Shown: positions 53,236 through 61,973 of the stretch, in pieces
Layout of the letters: every line of letters begins with the position of its first letter
How positions within the stretch are numbered: position 1 is the stretch's first letter
Assembly (NCBI GenBank): GCA_964410965.1
Contig: CAYPIY010000002.1
Coordinates: forward strand, 372,001 to 436,000
From: JBBIRG01 sp964410965
GTDB lineage: Bacteria; CLD3; SB21; JBBIRG01
Direction of reading: 5' to 3'
Length of the DNA stretch: 64,000 bases
Notes under the pieces: generated by a model
The model's input: the letters and a program-made list of their open reading frames with translations, nothing else
What the model was told of the DNA's origin: nothing
Database searches by the model: none
Translations under genes and position numbers: made by a program

Positions 53236-53907
53236 ATGAAAAAGAGATTGGTATTACTCGCGGTCGCTTCTTTTGCATTCACCTGGATTTTATCCGGATG
53301 TTTCCAGACCGAAACATGGACAACGGTTGACGGCAAAGGCGGCATGGAAAGAAAAGTGGATATTCAGATCGACAAAACCAACAAAGACCAGCTGAAATCC
53401 AAAAAAGAAGCCTTTGAAAAAGACGGCTGGAAGGTCAGCGAAGATGAAAAAGACGCCAAGTATCACCTGATTGCTTCCAAAAAAGTGGACGATGCCAACA
53501 AATTTAAATCACCGTTTGATGACACTCAGGTGAAACTGGAAAAGAAAGATAAAAAGTTTTTCTTTACCGAAGTGTTTGACAGCAAGAAATCCGCCGGCAT
53601 CACGGATACCGCCCGCACCTCATGGGCCGGCCTGAAATACACCTTCCACCTTGAAATGCCCGCCAAGATTGAAAAATCAAGCGCAACCAAGATCGAAGGC
53701 AGCAAAGCCACATGGGAATTCGACGTGAATAAAGTGTTTGACGAAGGTACCTTTACCATGTCCGCAGAATGCGCGGAAGCCGGCGGGATGTGCGGAAGCA
53801 CGATTTTCGTCTCCGGTTTAGGCCTTGCCCTGTTACTGTTCATCATCAAGTTCGCATTTGACAAAGTGATGGTGTATCGCCGCAGAAACAAACTGGTTGT
53901 TGAATAA
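53236..53907 (+). CDS. LppM-like lipoprotein with C-terminal membrane anchor
   Basis: A 223-residue lipoprotein. The signal MKKRLVLLAVASFAFTWILSGC ends in the lipobox LSGC. The body is lysine- and aspartate-rich (DGKGGMERKVDIQIDKTNKDQ, KKVDDANKFKSPF) and beta-rich, broadly similar to LppM/DUF3153 lipoproteins. The C-terminus has one membrane helix (IFVSGLGLALLLFIIKFAFDKVMVY) followed by RRRNK, so it may be anchored at both ends. A strong terminator follows, so it is likely a single-gene transcript. The function is unknown. Confidence 0.78.
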   Translation: MKKRLVLLAVASFAFTWILSGCFQTETWTTVDGKGGMERKVDIQIDKTNKDQLKSKKEAFEKDGWKVSEDEKDAKYHLIASKKVDDANKFKSPFDDTQVKLEKKDKKFFFTEVFDSKKSAGITDTARTSWAGLKYTFHLEMPAKIEKSSATKIEGSKATWEFDVNKVFDEGTFTMSAECAEAGGMCGSTIFVSGLGLALLLFIIKFAFDKVMVYRRRNKLVVE

Positions 53908-53925
53908 TCTCCTCTATTAAGTATT

Positions 53926-53957
53926 AAAGGTAACCTTGAAAAAGGTTACCTTTTTTT
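53926..53957 (+). terminator. Rho-independent terminator
   Basis: A perfect 10-base-pair stem (AAAGGTAACC at 53926-53935 with GGTTACCTTT at 53944-53953) and an 8-base loop run into seven T residues at 53951-53957. It lies 18 bases after the LppM-like gene and before bshA. Confidence 0.88.
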
Positions 53958-54003
53958 ATTTCTTTTGGTTATATTACCCCGTTTGAGCAGTAAGGACAGA
54001 AAA

Positions 54004-55158
54004 ATGAAAATAGGCGTTACCTGTTATCCTACTTACGGAGGAAGCGGCGTTCTTGCAACCGAGCTTGGAATCGAAATGGCAAGGCGGGGCCACGAAATCC
54101 ATTTTATTACTTCTGATGTTCCGTTCCGGCTTCAGACTTTCAATGACCGCCTTTACTTTCACAGCGTGGAGGTGATGACATATCCCGTTTTTGACCATTC
54201 CCCGTATTCTCTTGCGCTTTCGGCAAGAATGGCTGAAGTCGCAGAAATGGAAGAACTGGATATCCTGCATGTTCATTACGCGATACCTCATGCCCCGGCA
54301 GCCTATCTGGCAAAACAAATGGTGCGAAAAAACAAACGACTGAGAGATCTCAAAATCATAACCACCCTGCACGGTACCGACATTACCCTCTTAAGCATGG
54401 ACCGTTCTTTTCAAAACCTTATTCGTTTCAGTATTGATGAAAGCGACGGCACAACAGCGGTATCGAAATATTTAAGGAACAAAACCTACGCCGAAATTCA
54501 TCCCAATCAATCCATAAAGGTAATTCATAATTTTGTAGATCCTGAGAAATACAGTCCCCGCTCTCCGGATAAGCCTATTTGCAGTTCTTTTATAAACCGT
54601 ATTGCGCCGGGGGGCGAAAAAATAATCATGCACATCAGCAATTTCAGGCCAATTAAGCGGGTTCCGGATATATTAAAAGTATTTGAGCTGGCACGATCTG
54701 CCGTAAAATCGAAGCTGGTCCTGATCGGCGACGGTCCTGAGAGAAATCTCGTTTCGCAGATGGCGAAAGATCTCAATATCGATCAGGACGTGATTTTTCT
54801 TGGTAAACTCGACGCCGTTTCAGACATCATCTGCATGGCCGATGTTTTTCTGCTCCTCAGTGAAACCGAAAGCTTCGGCCTGGCAGCCCTTGAGGCAATG
54901 AGTTGCGGTGTGCCGGTCGTGACAACGGATGCCGGCGGATTGCCCGAAGTCAACATTCAGGGGATTACAGGATTCCTGGAACCGATCGGTCAAATCGATG
55001 AATTGGCCCGTGATACGATCCGCATTTTAACCGACAGTGAACTCCGGGAGAAGATGGGAACAGAGGCGCGTCAGAGAGTTCTGAACCATTTTACCACCGA
55101 AAAAATCGTTTCGCAATACGAGGATTATTATGAGAAAATCGCGGATGGCAAGAATTAA
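54004..55158 (+). CDS. bshA: N-acetyl-alpha-D-glucosaminyl L-malate synthase
   Basis: First enzyme of bacillithiol biosynthesis, joining UDP-GlcNAc and L-malate. The 384 residues begin KIGVTCYPTYGGSGVLATELG, the BshA hallmark, and contain HEIHFITSDVPFRL, HVHYAIPHAPAAYLA, TLHGTDITLLSMDRSF and the GT4 donor motif SETESFGLAALEAMSCGVPVV. The ATG at 54004 starts exactly at the conserved MKIG; upstream in-frame codons to 53965 are unlikely because they overlap the previous terminator region. The enzymes BshB and BshC are not in this window. The GDPD gene begins directly after the stop. Confidence 0.94.
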   Translation: MKIGVTCYPTYGGSGVLATELGIEMARRGHEIHFITSDVPFRLQTFNDRLYFHSVEVMTYPVFDHSPYSLALSARMAEVAEMEELDILHVHYAIPHAPAAYLAKQMVRKNKRLRDLKIITTLHGTDITLLSMDRSFQNLIRFSIDESDGTTAVSKYLRNKTYAEIHPNQSIKVIHNFVDPEKYSPRSPDKPICSSFINRIAPGGEKIIMHISNFRPIKRVPDILKVFELARSAVKSKLVLIGDGPERNLVSQMAKDLNIDQDVIFLGKLDAVSDIICMADVFLLLSETESFGLAALEAMSCGVPVVTTDAGGLPEVNIQGITGFLEPIGQIDELARDTIRILTDSELREKMGTEARQRVLNHFTTEKIVSQYEDYYEKIADGKN

Positions 55159-55911
55159 GTGATTCCGAAATCAAAAAGAAGCATCCTGGTCATTGCTCAC
55201 CGGGGCGCGACATTTTCCGGTTACCCTGAAAACTCGCTGCCCGCGTTTCAGGTGGCTGTGGATGAGGGATATGACGGGATCGAACTGGATGTGCGCCTGA
55301 CGAAGGACAAAGAGCTTGTGGTTTTTCACGATATCCGGCTTGAACGCCTGACCGATGACGGCCGCGGCATGGTTCGAACCAAAACCTTATCCCAGCTGAA
55401 GCGTTTCAGGATAAAAAACGATTTGGTCGACACATTCATTCCTCTCCTCTCGGAAGTGTTCGAAATATTGAAAAACACTTCGATTCTTATCAACATTGAA
55501 ATCAAAAGCGAAATGCCCATGCGCGGCAGGATCGAACAGAGGGTCATCGATCTTATTTACCGTTACGGGGTTCAGTCGAGAGTTGTAATCTCGTCTTTCA
55601 ATCCTCTCGTAATTAAAAAAACCCAAAAAACCGATCCGACTATCCGCACCGGATTTATTTTTGAAAAAAGGCTTCCGAAATTCAATCAGAGACTGGCTTC
55701 TGGGCTGATCGTCAGTTCATGGCATCCTCAATTCAAGGGAGTGTCTCCGCTGACCCTACAACGAGCGCATAGCCAGGGTTGCGCAGTTTATGCATGGACA
55801 GTAAACGAGGAAAAAGACATCGCGCGGATGATTGAGCTGGGAATTGACGGACTGATCACCGATCGGCCGGATATTGTACGGAAGATTCTCAATGAAAAAA
55901 GCAAGCCTTAA
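55159..55911 (+). CDS. glycerophosphodiester phosphodiesterase
   Basis: Hydrolyses glycerophosphodiesters to glycerol-3-phosphate and an alcohol. The 250-residue TIM-barrel protein has IAHRGATFSGYPENSLPAF, GYDGIELDVRLTKDKELVVFHD (metal-binding E and D, catalytic HD), INIEIKSEM, SSFNPLVI and AWTVNEEKDIARMIELGIDG. No signal peptide, so it is probably cytoplasmic. It starts at a GTG directly after the bshA stop with a weak ribosome site, and ends before a hairpin in the convergent gap. Confidence 0.92.
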   Translation: MIPKSKRSILVIAHRGATFSGYPENSLPAFQVAVDEGYDGIELDVRLTKDKELVVFHDIRLERLTDDGRGMVRTKTLSQLKRFRIKNDLVDTFIPLLSEVFEILKNTSILINIEIKSEMPMRGRIEQRVIDLIYRYGVQSRVVISSFNPLVIKKTQKTDPTIRTGFIFEKRLPKFNQRLASGLIVSSWHPQFKGVSPLTLQRAHSQGCAVYAWTVNEEKDIARMIELGIDGLITDRPDIVRKILNEKSKP

Positions 55912-56023
55912 TCAGGAAAAATCATTTGGTTTCTTGATAAAACGGTGATTAAAAATAAAAATTCCGTCACTCGGTATGCAGAAAAGCATCAGCGCTTACC
56001 AGTATATCTTGCATGAATCAGGA

Positions 56024-56045
56024 AAAGAACGGTAAAGGGTTCTTT
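56024..56045. terminator. weak terminator hairpin between convergent genes
   Basis: AAAGAAC (56024-56030) and GTTCTTT (56039-56045) form a 7-base-pair stem with an 8-base loop, in the 142-base gap between the GDPD and ApbE genes. Only a short T-rich tail is seen on the minus strand. Confidence 0.4.
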
Positions 56046-56053
56046 CTCCGGCA

Positions 56054-57091
56054 TCAGTAGAATTCACCCTGCAAAGCCTGCCGGAATCCTTTGGTCATTT
56101 CGGTCTTATATTCATTTGCCGAATCGGAGTATACAAAATAAGCGTCAAGTTCCGGTTTATTCAGTAAAAAATTATATGCACTATCCAGTCCCAAGACCAT
56201 AAAAGCCGTGGCGTAGGCGTCAGCGGTCGAGCATTCATCTGCCATGACCGAAACGCTCAGTAAACGATTCCGGGCGGGATAACCGGTTTTAGGATCGATG
56301 GTATGTGAATATTTAATGCCATTTTCCTCAAAATACTTCCTGTAATTACCCGATGTTGCTATGGCCCGGTTATTTAGTGTAAGAATCGCTTGAATGGGGC
56401 GCTGATCAATAGTTCCCCATTGCGGTTTTTCGATTCCGACCGACCATAGCGTGCCGTCAGGCTTGGTTCCTTTGCCCGCAACCTCGCCGCCGATTTCAAT
56501 AAGATACCTGTGTATATGGTTCAACTCAAGAAAACCGGCGATGACGTCAACCGTATATCCCTGGGCGATGGCGTTGAAATCAAGCTGTATTCTTGCGTCC
56601 TCTTTAATGACTTTGTTCTGATCAAGACTGATTTTCTCGTATCCGATAAAATTTTTAAGACTGTCGATCATTTTTTGATCTACTTTATCCCTGTGCTTCA
56701 GTCCGAATCCCCACGCTTTGACCAGCGGACCGACCGTAACGTCAAACGCTCCTCCGGTTTGCCGGGATATGTCCTGTGACTGCCTGAATACCTTTATAAA
56801 ATGAACGTCCTCGTCGTCCTTTGATTCATTACGGTTTACTTTAGATATCGTTGAGTTAATATTATACACCGACATAGACATATCGATGACCTGAAGGATG
56901 GAATCGATTTCTTTATGGACGTCTCTTCCGAGGCTGTCATAATAGGTTACCTGATAAGTCGTTCCCTGGGTGAGACCGCCGAATCGGATCATTTTCATTT
57001 CCGGTTTTTTTCCGCAGGCGACGACATATAAAAGAACCGCCGTCATGAATGCCGCGACAAATAAATAAATATTGCTTAACTTATACTTCAT
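56054..57091 (-). CDS. apbE: FAD:protein FMN transferase, lipoprotein type
   Basis: Covalently attaches FMN to threonine residues of target flavoproteins such as RnfD/RnfG or NqrB/C. About 345 residues: a lipoprotein signal (LFVAAFMTAVLLYVVAC) then the ApbE domain with GLTQGTTYQVTYY, DVTVGPLVKAWGFG, DFNAIAQGYTVDVIAGFL, EIGGEVAGKG and the SHTIDPKTGYPA motif, and a C-terminal DAYATAFMVLG. All main motifs are present, so it is probably active in the periplasm. The ATG at 57091 lies 5 bases after the upstream gene's stop with GGAG before it. The Rnf operon 2 kb away supplies likely substrates. Confidence 0.92.
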   Translation of the reverse strand: MKYKLSNIYLFVAAFMTAVLLYVVACGKKPEMKMIRFGGLTQGTTYQVTYYDSLGRDVHKEIDSILQVIDMSMSVYNINSTISKVNRNESKDDEDVHFIKVFRQSQDISRQTGGAFDVTVGPLVKAWGFGLKHRDKVDQKMIDSLKNFIGYEKISLDQNKVIKEDARIQLDFNAIAQGYTVDVIAGFLELNHIHRYLIEIGGEVAGKGTKPDGTLWSVGIEKPQWGTIDQRPIQAILTLNNRAIATSGNYRKYFEENGIKYSHTIDPKTGYPARNRLLSVSVMADECSTADAYATAFMVLGLDSAYNFLLNKPELDAYFVYSDSANEYKTEMTKGFRQALQGEFY

Positions 57092-57095
57092 CCTG

Positions 57096-59138
57096 TTACT
57101 CCATGGCTTGCAGGGCGGCTTCAAATGTAGACCGGCGTTCTTTATGAGTAGTCCGGTTCAGAATCGCCTGTATGTCCGATTTAGCCGCCCGCGCATCCTT
57201 GCCGATCCGGCCGAGAACGACAATGATCTGGTATTCTAAAGAGTCTTCCCGGTTTGTCAGGCTTCTTAATTTGTTTAATAAATGTGGAACGGCCGGCTTC
57301 CCGATTTTGACCAGCGCGTCTTTGCATTTATCGGGCATACCGTATTCAAAACTCGTTGTATTCTCAATCATAAAGCGTATCGCGGCCGGATTTTCAGTCC
57401 GGATATTTCCCAGGACAACCACGGCGGATTCCTGCATATCCATGAGATCTTTTTTATTTTCAAGCTCCTTTTTTTGCGTCAGATCGACCAGGGTTTGTTC
57501 GATTTCTTTTGGTTTTGTTTTCATCAGCTCAAGGATGGTCATGACGCGGATTTTTTCTTTCCAGTCATTTCCGCCGAGAATTGCGGCCGCTTCTTTCATC
57601 GTCGGAATTCCGCCGGGGACGGGAATATCGTTGGCCGCGCAGAAATGTATCCGGTCTGTTTTCTGATTGTTATATGGCGTCAGTAGCGCGCCTTCGGATA
57701 ATTTGTCTTTACATTCTTGTACGAGGAACGCCTGATCCTCTGCGGGAAATTCCGTCCGTATCCGGTTATTGGTGTTTTCATTGGACGTCAGTTCGAACGA
57801 CCGCACAAAATCATAGATTTGCTTTGAGGAGTTTTCATTCGTTTCCTGCGCGTTGAAAAATTCGGTCAGCCAGGTCAGGAATATTCTTTTTTCGGCTGGA
57901 TCGATTTCGGATTTATACATTCCGGTCAGCAAGCCGTAAATCCCGTCCTGAACTTTCTTTTGCGATATGCCTTTAAGCGGTTCCTCAGGCCTTAGTTGGC
58001 GGGAATACCGTTCATACACGTATTTAAGCAATCGGTTGTCTTTATTGGCGCGCAGTCCTTCCGTAAGCGCGAAAAACGCCGAATTGTAATTAAACGGAAC
58101 CGGGAGACCAATTTTTTCCGCGCTTGCGAGATCAAAATATCGGTCGATTCTTTGTTGCTCGTCCGACAGATCGGTTTTCCGTAACGATCCGGAGAAAAGA
58201 ATCCGTATAATCGAGTTGACCGAGTAATTATACCGCTTGATCACATTCAGTCCGGTTTCCCACTCTGTGTCATCAATCATTGAATCGATATTAAGATAAC
58301 GGAGGGATTCGCTTGCCCGGTAGTCATTCGCGGGGAACGCGATCGTATCCAATGTTTTTTTAAGAAACGCGTTGTAAGATTCGTCCTTGATTTTGTATCG
58401 CATAAAGGAGGACAGGACGCTGAAATGGATCTTCCCGCAGTTCAGATCGAAAGGGATTTTTACGGCTTTTGCAACGACGTCCTTTATTTTCTGTTCGGAT
58501 GAGAGGTCTTTCAATAACAGGTTGATCTGGTCGGAGCTTTGTTTACAGAGGTCTTCGGTGGAGCCGGAGGACTTATCGGTTTTTGATTTCTGGTCATCCG
58601 CGAACAGGCTTTCGAGATCGCTGTCCGTCGCGATGCGGTCGGAGAAGCTCACGGAAATCTCGCCTGTGACGACGTCGATGAGTCGGCAATTGATATCGAT
58701 ATACGTTTTCAGCTTCGTATACGACCCGGAAAAGATCACGTCGATAGGCGCGAGTTCGCCCACACGGATGGCCTGTTTCTGGTCCATCAGGTCGCTCAGC
58801 ATCAGGTCGTTTTCTTTCAGGATCATGTCCAGCCGGCTGCGCTCGAATAATTTGAACGCTTTTTTGTCCGCGCTGAGTTCGCTGATCAGCGATTCGGTGA
58901 TATATTCGCCGAATTCGTTGGGCTCGTTTTTATTCTTCGTGGGGATGAACGTGATGACCGCGAGCCGGCTTGGTTTGCCTGTCTTATTGCTCTCGATGAG
59001 TTGTTTGGCGAGTGATTTTACAACGGGCTTGAATTCATTGGCTTTTTCCTGAGCAAAAAGAAAATATCCAAAGAAGACAAAACCGGCTGTGAATAAAAGC
59101 GGGATTTTGAAAAATGACAATCGGACTTTTACTTTCAT
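57096..59138 (-). CDS. exported protein with CsgG/FlgO-like and HEAT-repeat regions
   Basis: A 680-residue exported protein. A signal peptide (FKIPLLFTAGFVFFGYFLFAQ) is followed by an N-terminal domain of about 35-170 resembling CsgG/FlgO envelope proteins: SRLAVITFIPTKNK, FGEYITESLISELSADKKAFKLFERSRLDMIL, and APIDVIFSGSYTKL with ISVSFSDRI. The middle is helical and unassigned. The C-terminal third has HEAT-like units (DSAVVVLGNIRTENPAAIRFM, ALVKIGKPAVPHLLNKLRSL, IIVVLGRIGKDARAAKSDIQAIL). The combination suggests an envelope scaffold; no enzyme motif is seen. It is translationally close to apbE (5 bases), so the two may work together. Confidence 0.78.
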   Translation of the reverse strand: MKVKVRLSFFKIPLLFTAGFVFFGYFLFAQEKANEFKPVVKSLAKQLIESNKTGKPSRLAVITFIPTKNKNEPNEFGEYITESLISELSADKKAFKLFERSRLDMILKENDLMLSDLMDQKQAIRVGELAPIDVIFSGSYTKLKTYIDINCRLIDVVTGEISVSFSDRIATDSDLESLFADDQKSKTDKSSGSTEDLCKQSSDQINLLLKDLSSEQKIKDVVAKAVKIPFDLNCGKIHFSVLSSFMRYKIKDESYNAFLKKTLDTIAFPANDYRASESLRYLNIDSMIDDTEWETGLNVIKRYNYSVNSIIRILFSGSLRKTDLSDEQQRIDRYFDLASAEKIGLPVPFNYNSAFFALTEGLRANKDNRLLKYVYERYSRQLRPEEPLKGISQKKVQDGIYGLLTGMYKSEIDPAEKRIFLTWLTEFFNAQETNENSSKQIYDFVRSFELTSNENTNNRIRTEFPAEDQAFLVQECKDKLSEGALLTPYNNQKTDRIHFCAANDIPVPGGIPTMKEAAAILGGNDWKEKIRVMTILELMKTKPKEIEQTLVDLTQKKELENKKDLMDMQESAVVVLGNIRTENPAAIRFMIENTTSFEYGMPDKCKDALVKIGKPAVPHLLNKLRSLTNREDSLEYQIIVVLGRIGKDARAAKSDIQAILNRTTHKERRSTFEAALQAME

Positions 59139-59150
59139 GAAAACCTCAAT

Positions 59151-59179
59151 AAAAAAAGGACGTTGTAAAACAACGCCCT
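59151..59179 (-). terminator. Rho-independent terminator of the Rnf operon
   Basis: On the minus strand AGGGCGTTG (59179-59171) pairs with CAACGTCCT (59165-59157) through one G-U wobble, a 5-base loop and seven T residues. It lies 33 bases after the rnfA stop, and before the HEAT-protein start codon. Confidence 0.8.
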
Positions 59180-59212
59180 GAATTTAAAATAAAAATCAGA
59201 AATGTAAAATGT

Positions 59213-59788
59213 TTATTTTACCAACCCCGCGAAACCCATGAACGCGAGTGACAGCAATCCGGCCGTCACAAGTGAAATCGGGAAGCCTTTCATTTTTTCA
59301 GGAACGCCGGTCAGCTGAAGCTGTTCCCGTATACCGGCCATCAGAACTAACGCCAGCATAAAACCGACCGCGGTTGCGCTCGCATACACCACGCTTTTAA
59401 CCAGGTTGAAATCATTCTTTACGGCAAGCAGCGTAATTCCCAGAACCGCGCAATTGGTGGTAATTAACGGCAGGTATATCCCCAGTGCCTGGTATAAGGC
59501 GGGACTCGATTTCTTGAGAATGATCTCCACAATCTGCACCAGCGCGGCAATCACTAAGATGAACGTGATCGTTTGCATAAACTGGATTCCCAGAGGGATC
59601 AGTATAAAATTATAGATGAGATACGTGACCAGGTTAGCCAACGCCATGACAAAAACCACGGCTCCACCCATACCGATCGCCGTCGAAATTTTACCGGAAA
59701 CGCCCAAAAAAGGACAAATCCCGAGAAACTGCGCCAATACGACATTATTGACGACAAGGGCCAGAATGATAATATTTACATAATCCAT
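59213..59788 (-). CDS. rnfA: Rnf complex subunit A
   Basis: Integral membrane subunit of the Rnf ferredoxin:NAD+ oxidoreductase that couples electron flow to Na+ or H+ transport. Its 191 residues carry six helices. Two half-membrane cysteine motifs, GICPFLG and TTNCAVLG, are those that hold the shared [2Fe-2S] centre with RnfE. It is the last gene of the operon and is followed by a terminator. Confidence 0.95.
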   Translation of the reverse strand: MDYVNIIILALVVNNVVLAQFLGICPFLGVSGKISTAIGMGGAVVFVMALANLVTYLIYNFILIPLGIQFMQTITFILVIAALVQIVEIILKKSSPALYQALGIYLPLITTNCAVLGITLLAVKNDFNLVKSVVYASATAVGFMLALVLMAGIREQLQLTGVPEKMKGFPISLVTAGLLSLAFMGFAGLVK

Positions 59789-59803
59789 GACTGTATTACC
59801 TAA

Positions 59804-60400
59804 TTAAAAATGAAATCGCTTTTTGACAATATTAATAATGCAAATCAGAAAACCGTATGTAATGAACGCGCCCGGGGGCAGCACGAATAAGAGAATCGTC
59901 GTGGCATCCGGAGAAAGAAATTTCACGTCGAAGATCGACCCGTTGCCCAGCATCTCGCGTATCGCGGCGATAGCCGTTGTAGCGATGGTAAACCCGATCC
60001 CCATGCCGATTCCGTCAAAGATGGATGAGACAACGCTGTTTTTCTGCGCGAACGCCTCCGCCCTGCCAAGAATGATGCAATTGACAACGATCAGCGGAAT
60101 AAAAACTCCCAGCGCCTTGTAAAGATCTGGTGTGAAGGCCTGCATGACCAGATCAACAATGGTAACAAATGTGGCGATCACGACAATAAACGCGGGTATA
60201 CGGACTTTATCGGGTATATAGTTTTTAAGCAGAGCGATAAAAAGATTGGAAAAAACAAGAACAAAGGTGGTCGCGGCTCCCATGCCGACACCGTTGATCG
60301 CCGCGGTCGTAATCGCCAGCGTGGGACAGGTTCCCAGCACCATGACTAATGTTGGGTTTTCCTTTATGATGCCGTTGGTGAGTGTTTTCAGGTTGCTCAT
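59804..60400 (-). CDS. rnfE: Rnf complex subunit E
   Basis: Membrane subunit of 198 residues, the paralogue of RnfA. It has GTCPTLA and VNCIILG cysteine motifs for the intramembrane [2Fe-2S] centre and about six helices. The sequence NPTLVMVLGTCPTLAITT and DGIGMGIGFTIATTAIAAIRE are typical of RnfE. It starts in a 4-base ATGA overlap with rnfG, so they are translationally coupled. Confidence 0.95.
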   Translation of the reverse strand: MSNLKTLTNGIIKENPTLVMVLGTCPTLAITTAAINGVGMGAATTFVLVFSNLFIALLKNYIPDKVRIPAFIVVIATFVTIVDLVMQAFTPDLYKALGVFIPLIVVNCIILGRAEAFAQKNSVVSSIFDGIGMGIGFTIATTAIAAIREMLGNGSIFDVKFLSPDATTILLFVLPPGAFITYGFLICIINIVKKRFHF

Positions 60401-60966
60401 TTCCGGCCTCCTTTCATATAAGCGTCATAAGCTTTTTGTAGAGCGTCGCAAAAGGCCCGGGAAGTGATTGTCGAAGCTGTTATCGCGTCTACAGCGCCGC
60501 CGTCTTTTTTAACCGTCATTTTGTACGAACCCGGATTTTTTCCGTTAAATTGTTCTTTAAATTTGGGTTCTGTCATTTTTGATCCGAGCCCCGGCGTTTC
60601 TTTCTGCTCCAGAACGCTGATATTGTGCACGGAACCGTCGGGCAGAAGACCGACCATTAACCAGAAATATCCGCTGTAACCTTTTGTCGTGTAGGTTTTG
60701 ATTGCTGTACCGACCATAGTTCCTCCTTTTGTTGCTGGATAGAACTCAAGCTTATCAAAACCGTCAACAGTGTATTTTTCATTATAAGGATTATTGTCGA
60801 ATTCAGGCACCACGGCGGATATGGCGTCGACGACTTTTTTGTTCTGCGCGATTTCAATCGGCCCTTTGGTTACCATATAAACAAATCCAAGAGCCGCTGA
60901 CATGCCGAACGATATGATCGATAGAGAAAGTATCATATTTTTCAGGGATGAAGGAAGTTTTGCCAT
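60397..60966 (-). CDS. rnfG: Rnf complex subunit G, FMN-binding
   Basis: A 189-residue periplasmic subunit anchored by one N-terminal helix (LSLSIISFGMSAALGFVYMV). It contains the FMN-binding region GYSGYFWLMVGLLPDGSVHNISVLEQKETPGLGS (in parts) and the flavinylation site DAITASTITS. The acceptor would be T166 in T163-A164-S165-T166, a variant of the usual S/T-G-A-T. It receives FMN from an ApbE enzyme. GAGGAGG precedes its ATG, which is separated from the rnfD stop by one base. Confidence 0.92.
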   Translation of the reverse strand: MAKLPSSLKNMILSLSIISFGMSAALGFVYMVTKGPIEIAQNKKVVDAISAVVPEFDNNPYNEKYTVDGFDKLEFYPATKGGTMVGTAIKTYTTKGYSGYFWLMVGLLPDGSVHNISVLEQKETPGLGSKMTEPKFKEQFNGKNPGSYKMTVKKDGGAVDAITASTITSRAFCDALQKAYDAYMKGGRK

Positions 60967-60967
60967 A

Positions 60968-61957
60968 TTATTTAACCTCCTCGCCGAAAGATGCGGGTTT
61001 AACAGATTTGTTTAATAGCGGGGTTACGGCATTCATAATCAATATGGCGAACGACACCCCTTCCGGGTACGCTCCCCAGATGCGGATTAGCACAGTGAGT
61101 ACTCCGCAGCCAACGCCGAAGATCAGCATGGCTTTAAAGGTCATCGGCGATGTGACCATATCGGTTGCCATGTAAACCGCGCCGAGAATCAGGCCACCGG
61201 CTAATAAATGAAATACCGGATCGGCGTATTTTTCAGGATCAACCAGCCACATAATGCCGGTGAAAATGAGAACAGTCATGATATAGGAAACCGGGATGTG
61301 CCAGGTGATAATTTTTCGTGTCAGCATGTACAATCCGCCGAGAAGAAGCGCCAGCGCGGAAACCTCGCCCAGCGATCCGCCGATCCCGCCGACAAACAGA
61401 TCCTGATACGAAGGTACATTCTTCATCAATTGCGTTACGGTTTCTCCTTTCATCAATCCTTCTTTAAGAACGCCCAAAGCTGTGGGCCCTGTTAAAGCGT
61501 CAGGAAACAATCCCATCGGAATTGCTTTCGGCCAGGTGGTCATATCGACCGGAAAGGAAATAAGCAGAAATACGCGGCCTACAAGCGCAGGATTGAACGG
61601 ATTCTTGCCTAGCCCGCCGAAAGACATTTTTGCGATGCCGATCGCCACAAGCGAACCGATGACCATTTGCCACCAGGGAAGACAGGAAGGGACGTTGAAA
61701 GCAAGCAAAACACCTGTAATAACGGCTGAACCGTCGCTTACCGTGCTTTCCTGTTTGAACATAAATCTCTGGATGAGATGTTCAAATAAAACACACGATC
61801 CGACGGCAATCGCCGTCAGCGAAAGCGCGGGAAGCCCGAAATAGTACACCGATACCAGCAGCGCCGGAATCAGCGATATGACCACACCCCACATGATCGA
61901 CCGGACATTCTGTTCGGCATGAACATGAGGCGAGCCTGAAATAACAAAACCATTCAT
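60968..61957 (-). CDS. rnfD: Rnf complex subunit D, FMN-binding
   Basis: Membrane subunit of 329 residues with about nine helices. The flavinylation motif is DALTGPTA (153-160), giving T159 as the likely FMN-bearing threonine in T156-G157-P158-T159. Other family stretches are GGLGKNPFNPALVGRVFLL and MATDMVTSPM. It participates in ion translocation. The rnfC gene lies 16 bases upstream. Confidence 0.94.
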   Translation of the reverse strand: MNGFVISGSPHVHAEQNVRSIMWGVVISLIPALLVSVYYFGLPALSLTAIAVGSCVLFEHLIQRFMFKQESTVSDGSAVITGVLLAFNVPSCLPWWQMVIGSLVAIGIAKMSFGGLGKNPFNPALVGRVFLLISFPVDMTTWPKAIPMGLFPDALTGPTALGVLKEGLMKGETVTQLMKNVPSYQDLFVGGIGGSLGEVSALALLLGGLYMLTRKIITWHIPVSYIMTVLIFTGIMWLVDPEKYADPVFHLLAGGLILGAVYMATDMVTSPMTFKAMLIFGVGCGVLTVLIRIWGAYPEGVSFAILIMNAVTPLLNKSVKPASFGEEVK

Positions 61958-61973
61958 ATCGTATTACCTCTGA

